Source of the DNA: JAGOCV01 sp049445855
GTDB lineage: Bacteria > Pseudomonadota > Gammaproteobacteria > Burkholderiales > Burkholderiaceae_C
Assembly: GCF_049445855.1 (NCBI RefSeq)
Contig: NZ_JBMSDV010000001.1
Location: forward strand, 434,001-498,000
Direction: 5' to 3'
DNA length: 64,000 bases
The translations under genes and the position numbers were made by a program. This document shows, piece after piece, positions 8,296 to 17,234 of the stretch (within the stretch, counting starts at the first letter, position 1; the number at the start of each line of letters is the position of its first letter). The notes under the pieces were generated by a model. The model was not told the DNA's origin. It did not search any database and was given only the letters and a program-made list of their open reading frames with translations.

Positions 8296-9252
8296 TCAAC
8301 GCTTTCGCGTGGATGACGGGCTTTTCCTGCGTGGGGTCTTGGGTGGCGCGTTGGCGATCTGCACGATCTGCTGGCGCAGCCAGACGATGCCCGGGTCGCT
8401 GGCCGCACGCGCGTCCCAGCACAGCATCGACTGGTACTTGGGCAACTCGAAGGGCAGCGGCGCGATATCGAGCTGGTCCGCATGCGCGATGGCGACACGG
8501 CGGCCGAGCACCGCCGCATGATCGCTGTGGCCCAGCTGGTGGATGATCTGCCCGAAGCTTGTCACCGCGAACTGCGCGTTGCGCTGGCGGCCTTGCCTGG
8601 CCAGCAATTCGTCGATGGTGTTGTCCAGCACGGACGAACCGTAGCCCAGGAAGATCTGCGGCGTCTCGCAGAACATGTCCACGGTGAGCTTTTTCTTCGC
8701 CAGCGGATGGCCCTTGCGGCGTGCGTAGACATAGCTGTCTTCGTAGAGCACATGCGTTTCCATGTCGCGCGGCATGACAAGGCGCGCGACCACCGCCACG
8801 TCCAGGTCGCCCCGCCCCAACCGCTCCTGCAACGACCACGAACCCGTGGGCTCCCACACGATGCGGATGCCCGAGCCGCAGGCCGCCAGTGTCTGCCCCA
8901 GCGGTGCGAGGAACAGGGCACTCGCATGGTCCGAGCCCGCGATGCGGAACACGCGCGTCGATGTCGCGGGATCGAACGCCTGCTCCACGTCGAGCAGCGC
9001 TGCGATGTCCGCCAGCACCTTCTCCACCTGCGGCGCGAGCGCCTGCGCGCGCACCGTCGGCAGCACGCCGTGCGACGTGCGCGTGAAGAGCGCGTCGCCG
9101 AACGTCTCGCGCAGCCGGTTGAGCGAAGCGCTCACCGCAGGCTGGCTGAGGAAGAGCCGGTCCGCCGCGCGCGACACGCTGCGCTCGCGCATCAACGCGT
9201 CGAACGTGCGCAGCATGCCGATGTCCAGGCTGCGGATATCACGCTGATTCAT
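8296..9252 (-). CDS. LysR-family transcriptional regulator
   Basis: A 318-residue protein. A winged helix-turn-helix occupies residues 10-70 (RSVSRAADRLFLSQPAVSASLNRLRE is the recognition region, with typical LTTR spacing), followed by a periplasmic-binding-like co-inducer domain. It is transcribed divergently from a Bug receptor and a Rieske oxygenase operon. A LysR-box-like element overlaps its own start codon, so autorepression and inducer-dependent activation of the divergent operon are likely. The C-terminus is Lys/Arg/Pro-rich and variable. The effector is probably the ligand or product of the adjoining oxygenase pathway. Confidence 0.93.
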   Translation of the reverse strand: MNQRDIRSLDIGMLRTFDALMRERSVSRAADRLFLSQPAVSASLNRLRETFGDALFTRTSHGVLPTVRAQALAPQVEKVLADIAALLDVEQAFDPATSTRVFRIAGSDHASALFLAPLGQTLAACGSGIRIVWEPTGSWSLQERLGRGDLDVAVVARLVMPRDMETHVLYEDSYVYARRKGHPLAKKKLTVDMFCETPQIFLGYGSSVLDNTIDELLARQGRQRNAQFAVTSFGQIIHQLGHSDHAAVLGRRVAIAHADQLDIAPLPFELPKYQSMLCWDARAASDPGIVWLRQQIVQIANAPPKTPRRKSPSSTRKR

Positions 9253-9269
9253 ATCTCATATCCAAATAT
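9251..9269. promoter_or_regulatory. Candidate LysR-type operator (ATAT-N11-ATAT)
   Basis: ATAT, then 11 bases, then ATAT fits the T-N11-A rule for LysR regulators. It overlaps the start codon of the regulator gene and lies about 75 bases before the divergent Bug-receptor gene. The surroundings are AT-rich. This is a prediction from position and motif only. Confidence 0.45.
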
Positions 9270-9342
9270 TCGAATTGTTCTCGCGGGTGGGTAACCATAG
9301 CATCCGCGTGTTCGCCCTTACTACAAATTCCGGAGACAAACC

Positions 9343-10329
9343 ATGATGAATCGCAGAGAAGCCCTCATTACGTCCGCAGCCGGCCTGGCCTCGCTGGCGG
9401 CACCTTCCGTGTTCGCACAGACCGCGGCCGCGCCCTTCCCCAACAAGGTCATCCGCATCGTGCCGTTCGGCACCGCAGGCGGCCCCATCGACACACTGGC
9501 GCGCGTGTATGCCGACAAGCTGCAGGCACGCTGGGGCCAGCCGGTCATCATCGACGCCAAGCCAGGCGCAAGCGGCATCATCGCGGCAGACTTCGTCGCC
9601 AAAGCAGCACCGGACGGCCACACCGTCTTCTTCACGCTGCCGCTCACGCATGTGAACGTACCCATCCTGCAAGCCAAGGTGCCCTACGACCCGTTCAAGG
9701 ATTTCTCGCCGCTGTCGATGCTCGCCACGGGCGGCCCGATGCTGGTGGCGCGCGCCAATGCGCCCTACAACAACCTCAAGGAATTCGTCGCCTACGCCAG
9801 GACGCAGAAGAGCCTGAGCTACGGCACCTGGGGCAATGGTTCGTCGGCGCACCTGTTCGGTGAACTGCTCAAGCGCCAGAGCGGCACGGAACTGATCCAC
9901 GCTGCCTACAAGGCCGAAGCCGCCGTGCACAACGACCTGTTCGGCGAAGCGCTCGACTTCGCGTGGGCGAACCCTTCCACCGCGCGCGGTCACATCCAGG
10001 CCGGCAAGATGAAGGCGCTGGGCGTGGCCGGCACGCGCCGCGTGTCCGCGCTGCCCAACGTGCCCACGTTCGCCGAGCAGGGCTTCCAGGGCTTCGACGT
10101 GGACAGCTGGATCGGTGTGTTCGCACCGGCAAAGACGCCGCAGCCCATCGTCGAAGCGTGGACGGCCGCGCTGCGCGAAACCACCCGCATGCCTGACGTA
10201 TCGGCGCGTCTGTCGGCCTTCGGCTTCGAGCCGCTGGGCAACACGCCGCCCGAGTTCGTGCAGATCTTCAAGGCCGATTACCCGCGCGTGGCCGAACTCA
10301 TCAAGGCTGCGGGCGTGACTGCCGACTGA
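9343..10329 (+). CDS. Bug-type tripartite tricarboxylate transporter substrate-binding protein
   Basis: A 328-residue periplasmic binding protein. The signal peptide has twin arginines (NRREAL) and ends near VFAQ. The mature protein starts with the Bug signature FPNKVIRIVPFGTAGGPID, followed by GQPVIIDAKPGASGIIA and the typical VPYDPFKDFSPLS region. Bug proteins bind small carboxylates and either feed TctAB or act as extracytoplasmic sensors. No tctA or tctB is present here. Its position just upstream of a Rieske oxygenase suggests the ligand is the aromatic or carboxylated substrate of that enzyme. Confidence 0.93.
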   Translation: MMNRREALITSAAGLASLAAPSVFAQTAAAPFPNKVIRIVPFGTAGGPIDTLARVYADKLQARWGQPVIIDAKPGASGIIAADFVAKAAPDGHTVFFTLPLTHVNVPILQAKVPYDPFKDFSPLSMLATGGPMLVARANAPYNNLKEFVAYARTQKSLSYGTWGNGSSAHLFGELLKRQSGTELIHAAYKAEAAVHNDLFGEALDFAWANPSTARGHIQAGKMKALGVAGTRRVSALPNVPTFAEQGFQGFDVDSWIGVFAPAKTPQPIVEAWTAALRETTRMPDVSARLSAFGFEPLGNTPPEFVQIFKADYPRVAELIKAAGVTAD

Positions 10330-10358
10330 GTCGCGCCACCCCAAGGAAAAACACAACC

Positions 10359-11600
10359 ATGAACAACAGAATCCCGGACGCCGTCGTTTCAGAAGTTGCG
10401 GGTGAATCGCCCCGGCGCGTCATCCCGATTTCGGTGGACACGGGCACCGCCTACGGCATGCCCAAGCCCACGTACCGCAAGGAGCTGACCGAGGTCGGCC
10501 AGGGCACGCCCATGGGCGAGCTGCTGCGCCGCTACTGGCACCCCATCGGCCTCGTCTCGGACGCGACGGACACGCCCGCCAAGGTGCGCGTGCTGGGCGA
10601 AGACCTCATCCTGTTCCGCGACAAGACGGGCCGGCCGGGCCTCGTGCATCCGAACTGCGCGCACCGTGGTTCGTCGCTCTACTACGGCAAAGTGGAAGAG
10701 CGCGGCATCCGCTGCTGCTACCACGGCTGGCTGTTCGACGTGCAGGGCCATTGCGTGGAGCAGCCGTGCGAGCCCGGTGGCGGCAAGGCGCGCGACAAGG
10801 TGCGCCAGCCCTGGTACCCGGTGGAAGAGCTGTACGGCCTCATCTGGGCCTACATGGGCCCGCCGGAGAAAAAGCCCGTGCTGCCGCGCTACGAATGCCT
10901 GGACGTTCTGGACGAAGGCGAATTCCTCGAAGCCAATGCCAACAGCATCGGCGGCGGCGGCCCGGCGGTCATCCCCTGCAACTGGCTGCAGCACTACGAG
11001 AACCTGGTCGACCCCTTCCACGTGGTCATCCTGCACTCTTCGTTCAGCGGCACGCAGTTCGTCGAACAGATGGCGCTGATGCCCGAGGTGAAGTGGGACG
11101 TGCAGGAACACAGCGTGCGCACGCTCTCCACCCGCAAGCTGCCAGACGGCAAGACGTTCCGCCGCATCAGCGAAGCCGGCCTGCCGACGCTGCGCGTGAT
11201 CCCGAGCCCGCGCGTGGGCAAGTACGGTCGCGTCGAATCGCTCGGCTGGGTGTTGCCCATCGACGATCACAGCTTCCGCATCTACGTGGTGGGCCGTGTG
11301 ACGGAGGCAGGCGAACTCGCGAAGATGCGTTCGCGCTTGGGCGGCAAGCTGTGGGAAGAGCTCACGGAAGAAGAGCATCGCCAGTTCCCCGGCGACTACG
11401 AAGCCATGGTCAGCCAGGGCGCCATTGCCAGACATTCGGAAGAGCATCTGGCCACCACCGACCGCGGCATCGTGATGTTGCGCCGCCTGCTGCAGAAGCA
11501 GCTGGAAGCGGTCGCCGAGGGCCGTGACCCGGCCGGCGTGAGCTTCGACCCGGACGCACCGCCCGTGCGCTTCTCGGCGGGCAACTTCCTGGAGGATTGA
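10359..11600 (+). CDS. Rieske [2Fe-2S] ring-hydroxylating oxygenase, alpha subunit
   Basis: A 413-residue oxygenase component. The Rieske cluster ligands are C100/H102 (CAHRG) and C119/H122 (CCYHGW). The mononuclear iron site is the ENLVDPFHVVILH segment (Asp, His, His) near residue 215. The layout resembles the phthalate-4,5-dioxygenase / vanillate demethylase group, which acts on substituted benzoates or methoxy-aromatics. A ferredoxin domain gene follows at once. There is no beta subunit, so a homomeric alpha-type oxygenase is expected. The substrate cannot be assigned. Confidence 0.92.
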   Translation: MNNRIPDAVVSEVAGESPRRVIPISVDTGTAYGMPKPTYRKELTEVGQGTPMGELLRRYWHPIGLVSDATDTPAKVRVLGEDLILFRDKTGRPGLVHPNCAHRGSSLYYGKVEERGIRCCYHGWLFDVQGHCVEQPCEPGGGKARDKVRQPWYPVEELYGLIWAYMGPPEKKPVLPRYECLDVLDEGEFLEANANSIGGGGPAVIPCNWLQHYENLVDPFHVVILHSSFSGTQFVEQMALMPEVKWDVQEHSVRTLSTRKLPDGKTFRRISEAGLPTLRVIPSPRVGKYGRVESLGWVLPIDDHSFRIYVVGRVTEAGELAKMRSRLGGKLWEELTEEEHRQFPGDYEAMVSQGAIARHSEEHLATTDRGIVMLRRLLQKQLEAVAEGRDPAGVSFDPDAPPVRFSAGNFLED

Positions 11601-11604
11601 GCCG

Positions 11605-11931
11605 GTGGACGCAGCGCTTCAGGACAAGAATGGACAGGTCGCGGGACAGAACGTGGCGGGCAACGTCGATTTCCAGGTGAAGCTGGCAAAGAGCGGCCGG
11701 CTGGTGCCGGTGCTCAAGGACCAGAGCGTGGTCGATGCGCTGGCGGCATGCGGCGTGATGGTGGAGACCTCGTGCGCGCAGGGCGTGTGCGGCACCTGCC
11801 TCACCCGCGTGCTGGAAGGTGAGCCCGAGCACTGGGACATGTTCCTCACGCCCGAGGAACAGGAGAAGAACGACCAGTTCCTGCCCTGCTGCTCGCGCTC
11901 CAGAAGCCCGGTGCTGGTGCTGGACCTCTGA
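11605..11931 (+). CDS. Plant-type [2Fe-2S] ferredoxin, stand-alone
   Basis: A 108-residue protein beginning with GTG, preceded at 8 bases by GGAGGA within the end of the oxygenase gene. Cluster ligands are C57, C62 and C65 (CAQGVCGTC) plus C95 or C96. It resembles only the C-terminal ferredoxin domain of phthalate-dioxygenase-type reductases; the flavin and NAD domains are absent and no reductase gene lies nearby. It probably feeds electrons to the oxygenase, with an NAD(P)H reductase encoded elsewhere. The first 20 residues are Gln/Asn-rich and not conserved in the family. Confidence 0.88.
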   Translation: MDAALQDKNGQVAGQNVAGNVDFQVKLAKSGRLVPVLKDQSVVDALAACGVMVETSCAQGVCGTCLTRVLEGEPEHWDMFLTPEEQEKNDQFLPCCSRSRSPVLVLDL

Positions 11932-11951
11932 GGCGGGCTCCGGAAAAGCAA

Positions 11952-11974
11952 AAAGCGGCCCGAAAGGCCGCTTT
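11952..11974. terminator. Rho-independent terminator, probably bidirectional
   Basis: A 9-base perfect stem (AAAGCGGCC / GGCCGCTTT) with loop CGAAA, followed by CTTGTT on the + side and an A-rich flank that gives a T-rich tail on the - side. It lies between the convergent ferredoxin and IF-1 genes and can end transcription of both. Confidence 0.85.
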
Positions 11975-12009
11975 CTTGTTGCCGGCCGTGAAGGCCCGGG
12001 CAGGTTCGC

Positions 12010-12258
12010 TCAGCGCGAAGACGTGGGCGCCGGACGACCCGGCAGGTGGCGGAACATGATCCGGCCCTTCGTCAGGTCGTAAGGGGAAAGTTCCAGCGTC
12101 ACGTTGTCACCCGCGATGATGCGGATGTGGTTCTTGCGCATCTTGCCGCCGGAATACGCCACGAGTTCGTGGCCGTTTTCCAGCGTCACGCGGTAACGTG
12201 AATCCGGAAGCACTTCGGACACGCGACCGCGCATCTCAATCAGCTCTTCTTTTGCCAT
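12010..12258 (-). CDS. infA: Translation initiation factor IF-1
   Basis: An 82-residue S1/OB-fold protein. MAKEELIEMRGRV, LPDSRYRVTLENGHE, GKMRKNHIRI and GDNVTLELSPYDLTKGRI are all intact family blocks. It binds the 30S A site during initiation. The gene stands alone near gshA rather than in a ribosomal-protein operon. It has a short extra C-terminal tail compared with the 72-residue canonical form, so it may be one of two infA copies, as is common in Burkholderiales. Confidence 0.95.
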   Translation of the reverse strand: MAKEELIEMRGRVSEVLPDSRYRVTLENGHELVAYSGGKMRKNHIRIIAGDNVTLELSPYDLTKGRIMFRHLPGRPAPTSSR

Positions 12259-12380
12259 TCAGCTCGGGCTCCCTTTCGTGAGAGCCATCAAAAAAGTGGG
12301 TTGCAGGGCCCGAAAAGGCAAACCGCGCCCTTTCAGAAAACCCGGTATTGTACGGCGCGAGGCGGTTTTTGTCGACCGCC

Positions 12381-13931
12381 TCAGGCGGCCAGCGCCATAC
12401 GCCGGGGCACCCCCAGCCGCGCCGGAGAAACGTATTCCTGGCGGTAGATTTCGAATGGCATGGTGTCGGCCGTCTCGATGGCCTTCTGGTCCTGCACGGA
12501 ACGGGCGCCCAGGGCCTCGAAATGCGCCTGGTCGGCGCCGCTCCAGGGCAGGGCCAGCAGGCTGGCCTGTGTGGCGGCGGACTGCGCCTGCACGAAGGGC
12601 AGGAAGCCGTTCCCGTGCGCCTGCGCCATGCGGGCCAGCACGCGGGCAGAAGGCAGGCTGTCCGGGTCGGCCAGACCCTGCCGGGCGGCACCGACGGCGT
12701 CCGAATACGCGCTGCCGCCCTGGCCGGCATCCAGCTTTGCGGCGATCAGGGCACACCCTTGCAGGAGTTCATCGGCCCAGTCGGCCAGCGGCACCTGGGC
12801 ACCGCCGCGCTCCAGTTTCAAGCCGGGCTCGCGCCCACGCGCCGCCGTGCGGTGCTGGTTGCGGCCGATTTCGGCGATTTCCGCCGGCGAATCGTCAGGG
12901 CTGTCGGCCAGCAGGCAATGCAGCAGGAACACGTCGAGGAAGCGCATGGTGCGGGCATTGATGCCGACAGGCTCGAACGGGTCCAGGTCCATCAGTCGCA
13001 CCTCGACGTATTCGACGCCCCGCTCGCGCAGCGCATGCAACGGCCGCTCGCCGGAGAAGATGGTGCGCTTGGGACGGATGGTGCCGTAGAACTCGTTCTC
13101 GATCTGCAGCAGCGAGGTGGCCAGCTGGTTGTAGTCGCCGCCGGGGTTGCGGATGCCCACGGCTTCATACGCCGGGTACGGCCGCGTCAGCGCGTCGTGC
13201 AGCGACGCGGCATAGCCTTCGAGGTTGTTGTAGCTCACCGCGAGCGAGGCCTGCGCGTCGCTCTGATAACCCAGCCTGCCCATGCGGAGCGACGTGCCAT
13301 GCGGCATGTACATGGTGGCCTCGCCCAGGCTTTGAAGCCCATGGTCGCGCCCGCCCACGAAGTCGGACGACAACGCGGGGGATGCGCCAAAGAGGTACAG
13401 CAGCAGGAACGCATTCCGCCTGAAATTGCGGATGAGCCCGAAATATTCCTCATTGCCCACGCCGGGCAGCGACCAGTTGTAGTGGATGCCCGAGATCGTC
13501 TGCATGCGCCGGCCATACCGATGGCCCAGGCCCATGCGGTACACGCTCTTGGCGCGCCCCACATTGGACGAGCCGTAACGGCCCAGCGGGATCGTCTCGT
13601 CCGTCGGCAGGCGGCTGGGCATGCTGCTGACCCAGAGCATCTCGTCGCCTTGCTCACGCAGCGTGCGATAGGTGAACTGGTGGATGCGGGTGAGTTCGTC
13701 CAGGCAGGCCTGCACGTCCTTGTGCGCACCGGTGATCAGCTCGAGCTGCGACTCACTGTAATCGGTGGTGATGAACGGATGCGTGAGCGCGGAGCCCAGC
13801 GCGAGCGGGTGCGGCGTGAGCGCGAGCGTGCCATCGGGCGTGGCGCGCAGGCTCTCCTTTTCGATGCCGCGGCGCATGCCGTCCAACCTTTCGGTGGACA
13901 GGGCTCCCAGCTTCTCCGTGATGCTTGTCAT
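12381..13931 (-). CDS. gshA: Glutamate-cysteine ligase
   Basis: A 516-residue enzyme joining glutamate and cysteine with ATP, the first step of glutathione synthesis. RRGIEKESLRA near the N-terminus, the DYSESQLELIT block, and ISGIHYNWSLP are hallmarks of the E. coli GshA class. I start at the ATG at 13931; a TTG ten codons earlier would add unrelated residues. The product gamma-glutamylcysteine is also a sulfur donor for some ergothioneine synthases, and egtB/egtD lie about 13 kb away. No neighbour is clearly in an operon with it. Confidence 0.95.
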   Translation of the reverse strand: MTSITEKLGALSTERLDGMRRGIEKESLRATPDGTLALTPHPLALGSALTHPFITTDYSESQLELITGAHKDVQACLDELTRIHQFTYRTLREQGDEMLWVSSMPSRLPTDETIPLGRYGSSNVGRAKSVYRMGLGHRYGRRMQTISGIHYNWSLPGVGNEEYFGLIRNFRRNAFLLLYLFGASPALSSDFVGGRDHGLQSLGEATMYMPHGTSLRMGRLGYQSDAQASLAVSYNNLEGYAASLHDALTRPYPAYEAVGIRNPGGDYNQLATSLLQIENEFYGTIRPKRTIFSGERPLHALRERGVEYVEVRLMDLDPFEPVGINARTMRFLDVFLLHCLLADSPDDSPAEIAEIGRNQHRTAARGREPGLKLERGGAQVPLADWADELLQGCALIAAKLDAGQGGSAYSDAVGAARQGLADPDSLPSARVLARMAQAHGNGFLPFVQAQSAATQASLLALPWSGADQAHFEALGARSVQDQKAIETADTMPFEIYRQEYVSPARLGVPRRMALAA

Positions 13932-14079
13932 TGTGTGTGGCAACTCTCGTGTGGGGCGCAAGTTACCACGCTTGGCGGCATCAGGCAGCGGGCTGCCTCA
14001 ATTGGCCGCCGGGGCGGGCTGGAATTCCTGCGGTTCCGTGCAGACGAAGCCCGCTTCGTCAGGGCTTACCCGGGGTGGC

Positions 14080-14115
14080 TTTCACATCCGTGAAACCTCT
14101 TTCACGGATGTGAAA
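14080..14115. promoter_or_regulatory. Inverted pair of 16-base palindromic operators, probable IclR sites
   Basis: TTTCACATCCGTGAAA (14080-14095) and its exact inverse TTTCACGGATGTGAAA (14100-14115) are separated by 4 bases, making a 36-base dyad; with one more base on each side the arms are 17 bases long. It lies about 70 bases before the enoyl-CoA hydratase gene. The same TTTCAC-N4-GTGAAA motif recurs at 18048, next to the IclR gene of this cluster, so I read both as binding sites of that regulator. A hairpin or terminator role is less likely, as there is no T-tract. Confidence 0.7.
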
Positions 14116-14184
14116 GATCGGGCCGGAAGCATTGAATGCACACCGTGTCCTTTCGATACTCGCTTTCAACCAAAGGTGAAGGAC

Positions 14185-14976
14185 ATGTACAAAAGCATTC
14201 GAATCGACAAGGCCGGCCCGGTGTGGCGCGTGGTGCTGAACCGGCCCGAGGTGCGCAACGCGCACGACCTGGAAATGTTCCGCGAACTGATCGATGCATT
14301 CGATGAAGTCGAAAACGACCCCGAATGCCGCTGCGCCGTGCTCACGGGCGAAGGCGACTTCTTCAGCGCGGGCCAGGACCTGCGCTTCACGCGAAGCGCA
14401 GACGCCCTGGCCATCGACGCGTATGGCCGCGCCAACGTGGGCGCACGCCAGCGCATCCAGCGCAACTTCAAGCCGGTGGTGGCAGCCATGAACGGCCCGG
14501 CCATCGGTGGGGGCGTGTATCTGGCGACGGCCTGCGACCTGATCGTGTCGGTGGACACGGCATTCCTGCAGATGCGCGAGATCCAGGCAGGCAACCACGC
14601 GGGTGGCGCATTCCTTTTCACCGTGGGCCGCGCACGTTCGCTGGAGCTTTCTCTGTTGGGCCGCCGCATCGCTGCGCCGCAGGCCGAAGAATGGGGGCTG
14701 ATCAACCGCAGCGTGCCGGCCAGCGAGTTCCAGGCCGCGGTGGACGACTACGTGAACGCGCTGCTCGAGTTGCCGCCGCTGGCGATCCGCTACACCAAGA
14801 GCGCCACCAACCTTCTGCTCGACATGGCGGGCTTCTCCACGCACTCGGAAGCCAGCGGTCCGATGCAGCGCTACCTGAGCCTGAGCCCGGACGGGCGCGA
14901 AGCCAAGCGCGCTTTCCAGGAAAAGCGCAAACCCAACTTCACCGGTGCGTATCCGCGCGCGGCGGACGAGGCCTGA
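14185..14976 (+). CDS. Enoyl-CoA hydratase/isomerase family protein
   Basis: A 263-residue crotonase-fold protein. I start at the ATG at 14185, preceded by GAAGGA. FSAGQDL (about residues 55-61) and PAIGGGVYLATACDL form the oxyanion-hole loops. The acidic residue after GGG is replaced by other residues than in classical hydratase, so the exact reaction is open (hydratase, isomerase or CoA-lyase). It ends 4 bases before the CoA-transferase gene and shares the cluster with a Bug receptor, an FAH-family hydrolase and an IclR regulator, which points to CoA-thioester catabolism of a carboxylic acid. Confidence 0.9.
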   Translation: MYKSIRIDKAGPVWRVVLNRPEVRNAHDLEMFRELIDAFDEVENDPECRCAVLTGEGDFFSAGQDLRFTRSADALAIDAYGRANVGARQRIQRNFKPVVAAMNGPAIGGGVYLATACDLIVSVDTAFLQMREIQAGNHAGGAFLFTVGRARSLELSLLGRRIAAPQAEEWGLINRSVPASEFQAAVDDYVNALLELPPLAIRYTKSATNLLLDMAGFSTHSEASGPMQRYLSLSPDGREAKRAFQEKRKPNFTGAYPRAADEA

Positions 14977-14980
14977 CGCG

Positions 14981-16192
14981 ATGGCACAGGCACTGAACGG
15001 CATCCGCGTGCTGGACTTCAGCCACGTGCTGGCGGGGCCCATCGCCACGAACTACCTGTGCATGCAGGGTGCGGACGTGGTGAAGGTGGAATCGGGCAAG
15101 GGCGACACCATGCGCAACTATGGCGGCGAATCGCACGCCGAAGGGCTGGGGCCGTCGTTCGTTTCGGTCAACACGGGCAAGCGTTCCATCGTGCTCGACC
15201 TCAAGAAGCCGGAGCACCTGGCGGTTGCGCGCAAGCTGGTGGCATGGGCCGATGTGGTGGTGGAGAACTTCCGCCCCGGCGTGATGGAGCGGCTGGGTCT
15301 GGGCTACGAGGCCTGCCGGAAGATCCGCGCCGACATCGTGTTCTGTTCGGTGTCGGGCTTCGGCCAGTCGGGCCCGCTGAAGGCGAACCCGGCGGTCGAC
15401 CAGATCATCCAGAGCATGTCGGGCCTGATGAACCTCTCGGGCGAGCCTGGCAGTCCGGCCATGCGCATCGGCTTTCCGGTGGTCGACACCTTCACCGGCA
15501 TGCTCGCGTCGCTGGCCATCGTCACGGCGCTGCTGCATCGCGGGCGCACCGGCGAAGGCCAGTTCATCGACGTGGCGATGATGGACGCCGCGATGGTGAT
15601 GATGGTTTCGGTCGCCGGGCCGTATCTGGTCGCCGGCGTGAAGCCCGTCAAGCAGGGCAACCTGGGCTACAGCAAGGCGCCCACCGCCGACACCTTCCCT
15701 ACTGCGGACGGCGAGATCACCATCGGCGCGATAAGGCAGGACCAGTACGAGATGCTGTGCAAGGTCATCGAACGGCCGGATCTCGTCATCGACGCGCGCT
15801 TCGCCGACCGCGGCTTGCGCCGCAAGAACGCCGCAGCGCTGCGAGCCGAAGTGATCGACGCTTTCTCATCGCGCACCGCGCTCGAGTGGGAACAGTTGCT
15901 CAACGATGCCGGCGTCGCCGCAGGCGCAGTGCGCAACCTGTGGGACGCCTTCGCACATCCGCACCTCCAGGCACGCAAGCTCACGCTGCCGGTCCAGCTC
16001 CCCGGTGAGGCGGCCCAGGCCGGCAACGAAGCCCGTGTGCTGAATGCCGGCTTCGTGCTGGGCCATGACAACCCCGGCACGGACAAACCGCCTCCGCGCC
16101 TGGGCGAGCACTCGCGCGAGATCCTGCAGGAACTCGGCTACCGGCAGACCGAGATCGACCGCCTGCTGGCCGAGCCCGCGGAACAGCATTGA
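14981..16192 (+). CDS. CaiB/BaiF family CoA-transferase (family III)
   Basis: A 403-residue enzyme that moves CoA between carboxylic acids. LDFSHVLAGPIAT and QGADVVKVE at the N-terminus, ENFRPGVMERLGLGY, and SGFGQSGPL are typical. The catalytic Asp is expected near residue 165 (GFPVVDTFTG). The ATG lies 4 bases after the hydratase stop; a Bug receptor follows 37 bases on. The likely role is activating an incoming acid to its CoA ester for the neighbouring crotonase. The acid is not identifiable. Confidence 0.93.
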   Translation: MAQALNGIRVLDFSHVLAGPIATNYLCMQGADVVKVESGKGDTMRNYGGESHAEGLGPSFVSVNTGKRSIVLDLKKPEHLAVARKLVAWADVVVENFRPGVMERLGLGYEACRKIRADIVFCSVSGFGQSGPLKANPAVDQIIQSMSGLMNLSGEPGSPAMRIGFPVVDTFTGMLASLAIVTALLHRGRTGEGQFIDVAMMDAAMVMMVSVAGPYLVAGVKPVKQGNLGYSKAPTADTFPTADGEITIGAIRQDQYEMLCKVIERPDLVIDARFADRGLRRKNAAALRAEVIDAFSSRTALEWEQLLNDAGVAAGAVRNLWDAFAHPHLQARKLTLPVQLPGEAAQAGNEARVLNAGFVLGHDNPGTDKPPPRLGEHSREILQELGYRQTEIDRLLAEPAEQH

Positions 16193-16229
16193 CAACCCAT
16201 CCAACGCAAACCGATAAAAGGAGACAAGC

Positions 16230-17216
16230 ATGGACAAGAGACATTTCCTGCGCATCGCAGGCGCCGCACCGGCCGCACTGGCACTCGGCTCGCTCGCGCC
16301 CTTCGCGCGACTCGCGCAGGCCCAGGCCTATCCGGCGCGGCCGATCCGCCTGGTGGCACCGTTTGCCGCCGGCAGCACCAGCGACACGTCGGCGCGCTTC
16401 ATCGCGCAGCACCTCACCACCGCGCTCGGCCAGGCCGTGGCGGTGGACAACCAGCCGGGCGCCGACGGCCGCCTGGGCATGATGGTCGCCAGGAACGCAC
16501 CGCCGGACGGCTACACGCTCGTGCTGGGCAGCTGGACGAACCTGGCCGTGAACCCGGTCCTCATCAAGGACCTGCCCTATGACCCGGTGAAGGAATTCAA
16601 GCCCGTGGCCGGCATCGGCCGCAGCATGCTGGGCATCTGTGTCTCGGGCCAGTCGGAAATCAAATCGCTCAAGGACCTGATCGACGCCGCGAAGAAGAAG
16701 CCCAAGGGCCTGAACTTCGGCAACTTCGGCACGGGCTACCGCCTCGCAACGGAATGGTTCTCGCAGCTCGCCGGCATCCAGTTCACGCACGTGCCCTACC
16801 GCACCACCAGCCAGATGAACACCGACCTGGCCGGGCGGCAGATCGACGTGGCCATGGACGGCGTGACCTCGCTCACGCCGCTGCTCAAGTCGGGCCAGTT
16901 GCGCATGCTGGCGGTGACGGGCGACCAGCGCCACACCGAGTTTCCGGATGTGCCGACGGTGAAGGAAACCTTCCCCGAGTTCTCGATCTACGGCTGGTCC
17001 GCGCTGATGGTGCGCAGCGAAGTGCCCGACGACATCACCGAAAAGCTGGCGGACGAAGTCGAGAAGATCCTTGCCTCCGCAGATGGCCGCGATTTCGCAC
17101 GCAAGGTCGGCTCCCAACTGCTTTCGCGCAAGACCGGCGAGATGCGCAAGTACCAGACCGAGCAGATGGCCATCCTCAAGCGCGTGGCCGATGCGGCGGG
17201 CATGAAGCCCGAGTGA
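16230..17216 (+). CDS. Bug-type tripartite tricarboxylate transporter substrate-binding protein
   Basis: A 328-residue periplasmic receptor with a signal peptide ending near LAQAQA. The mature start YPARPIRLVAPFAAGSTSD, then VDNQPGADGRLGMM and LPYDPVKEFKPVAG, are Bug-family blocks. An AAGGAG ribosome site precedes the ATG. Third gene after the crotonase and CoA-transferase, convergent with the IclR gene. No TctAB membrane proteins are in the window. It probably captures or senses the acid degraded by this cluster. Confidence 0.93.
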   Translation: MDKRHFLRIAGAAPAALALGSLAPFARLAQAQAYPARPIRLVAPFAAGSTSDTSARFIAQHLTTALGQAVAVDNQPGADGRLGMMVARNAPPDGYTLVLGSWTNLAVNPVLIKDLPYDPVKEFKPVAGIGRSMLGICVSGQSEIKSLKDLIDAAKKKPKGLNFGNFGTGYRLATEWFSQLAGIQFTHVPYRTTSQMNTDLAGRQIDVAMDGVTSLTPLLKSGQLRMLAVTGDQRHTEFPDVPTVKETFPEFSIYGWSALMVRSEVPDDITEKLADEVEKILASADGRDFARKVGSQLLSRKTGEMRKYQTEQMAILKRVADAAGMKPE

Positions 17217-17234
17217 CGCGGCAAGACGATGCAG

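Noticed and set aside
12348..14093. 581-codon open frame on + strand
   Set aside because: Antisense shadow of gshA; no recognisable domain.
14079..14116. Rho-independent terminator
   Set aside because: The dyad has a long stem and 4-base loop, but no T-tract follows, and its half-sites recur as an operator at 18048.
13765..14184. N-terminal extension of the enoyl-CoA hydratase by 140 codons
   Set aside because: It would read through gshA antisense and the operator palindromes; the ATG at 14185 has a ribosome site and a family-typical start.
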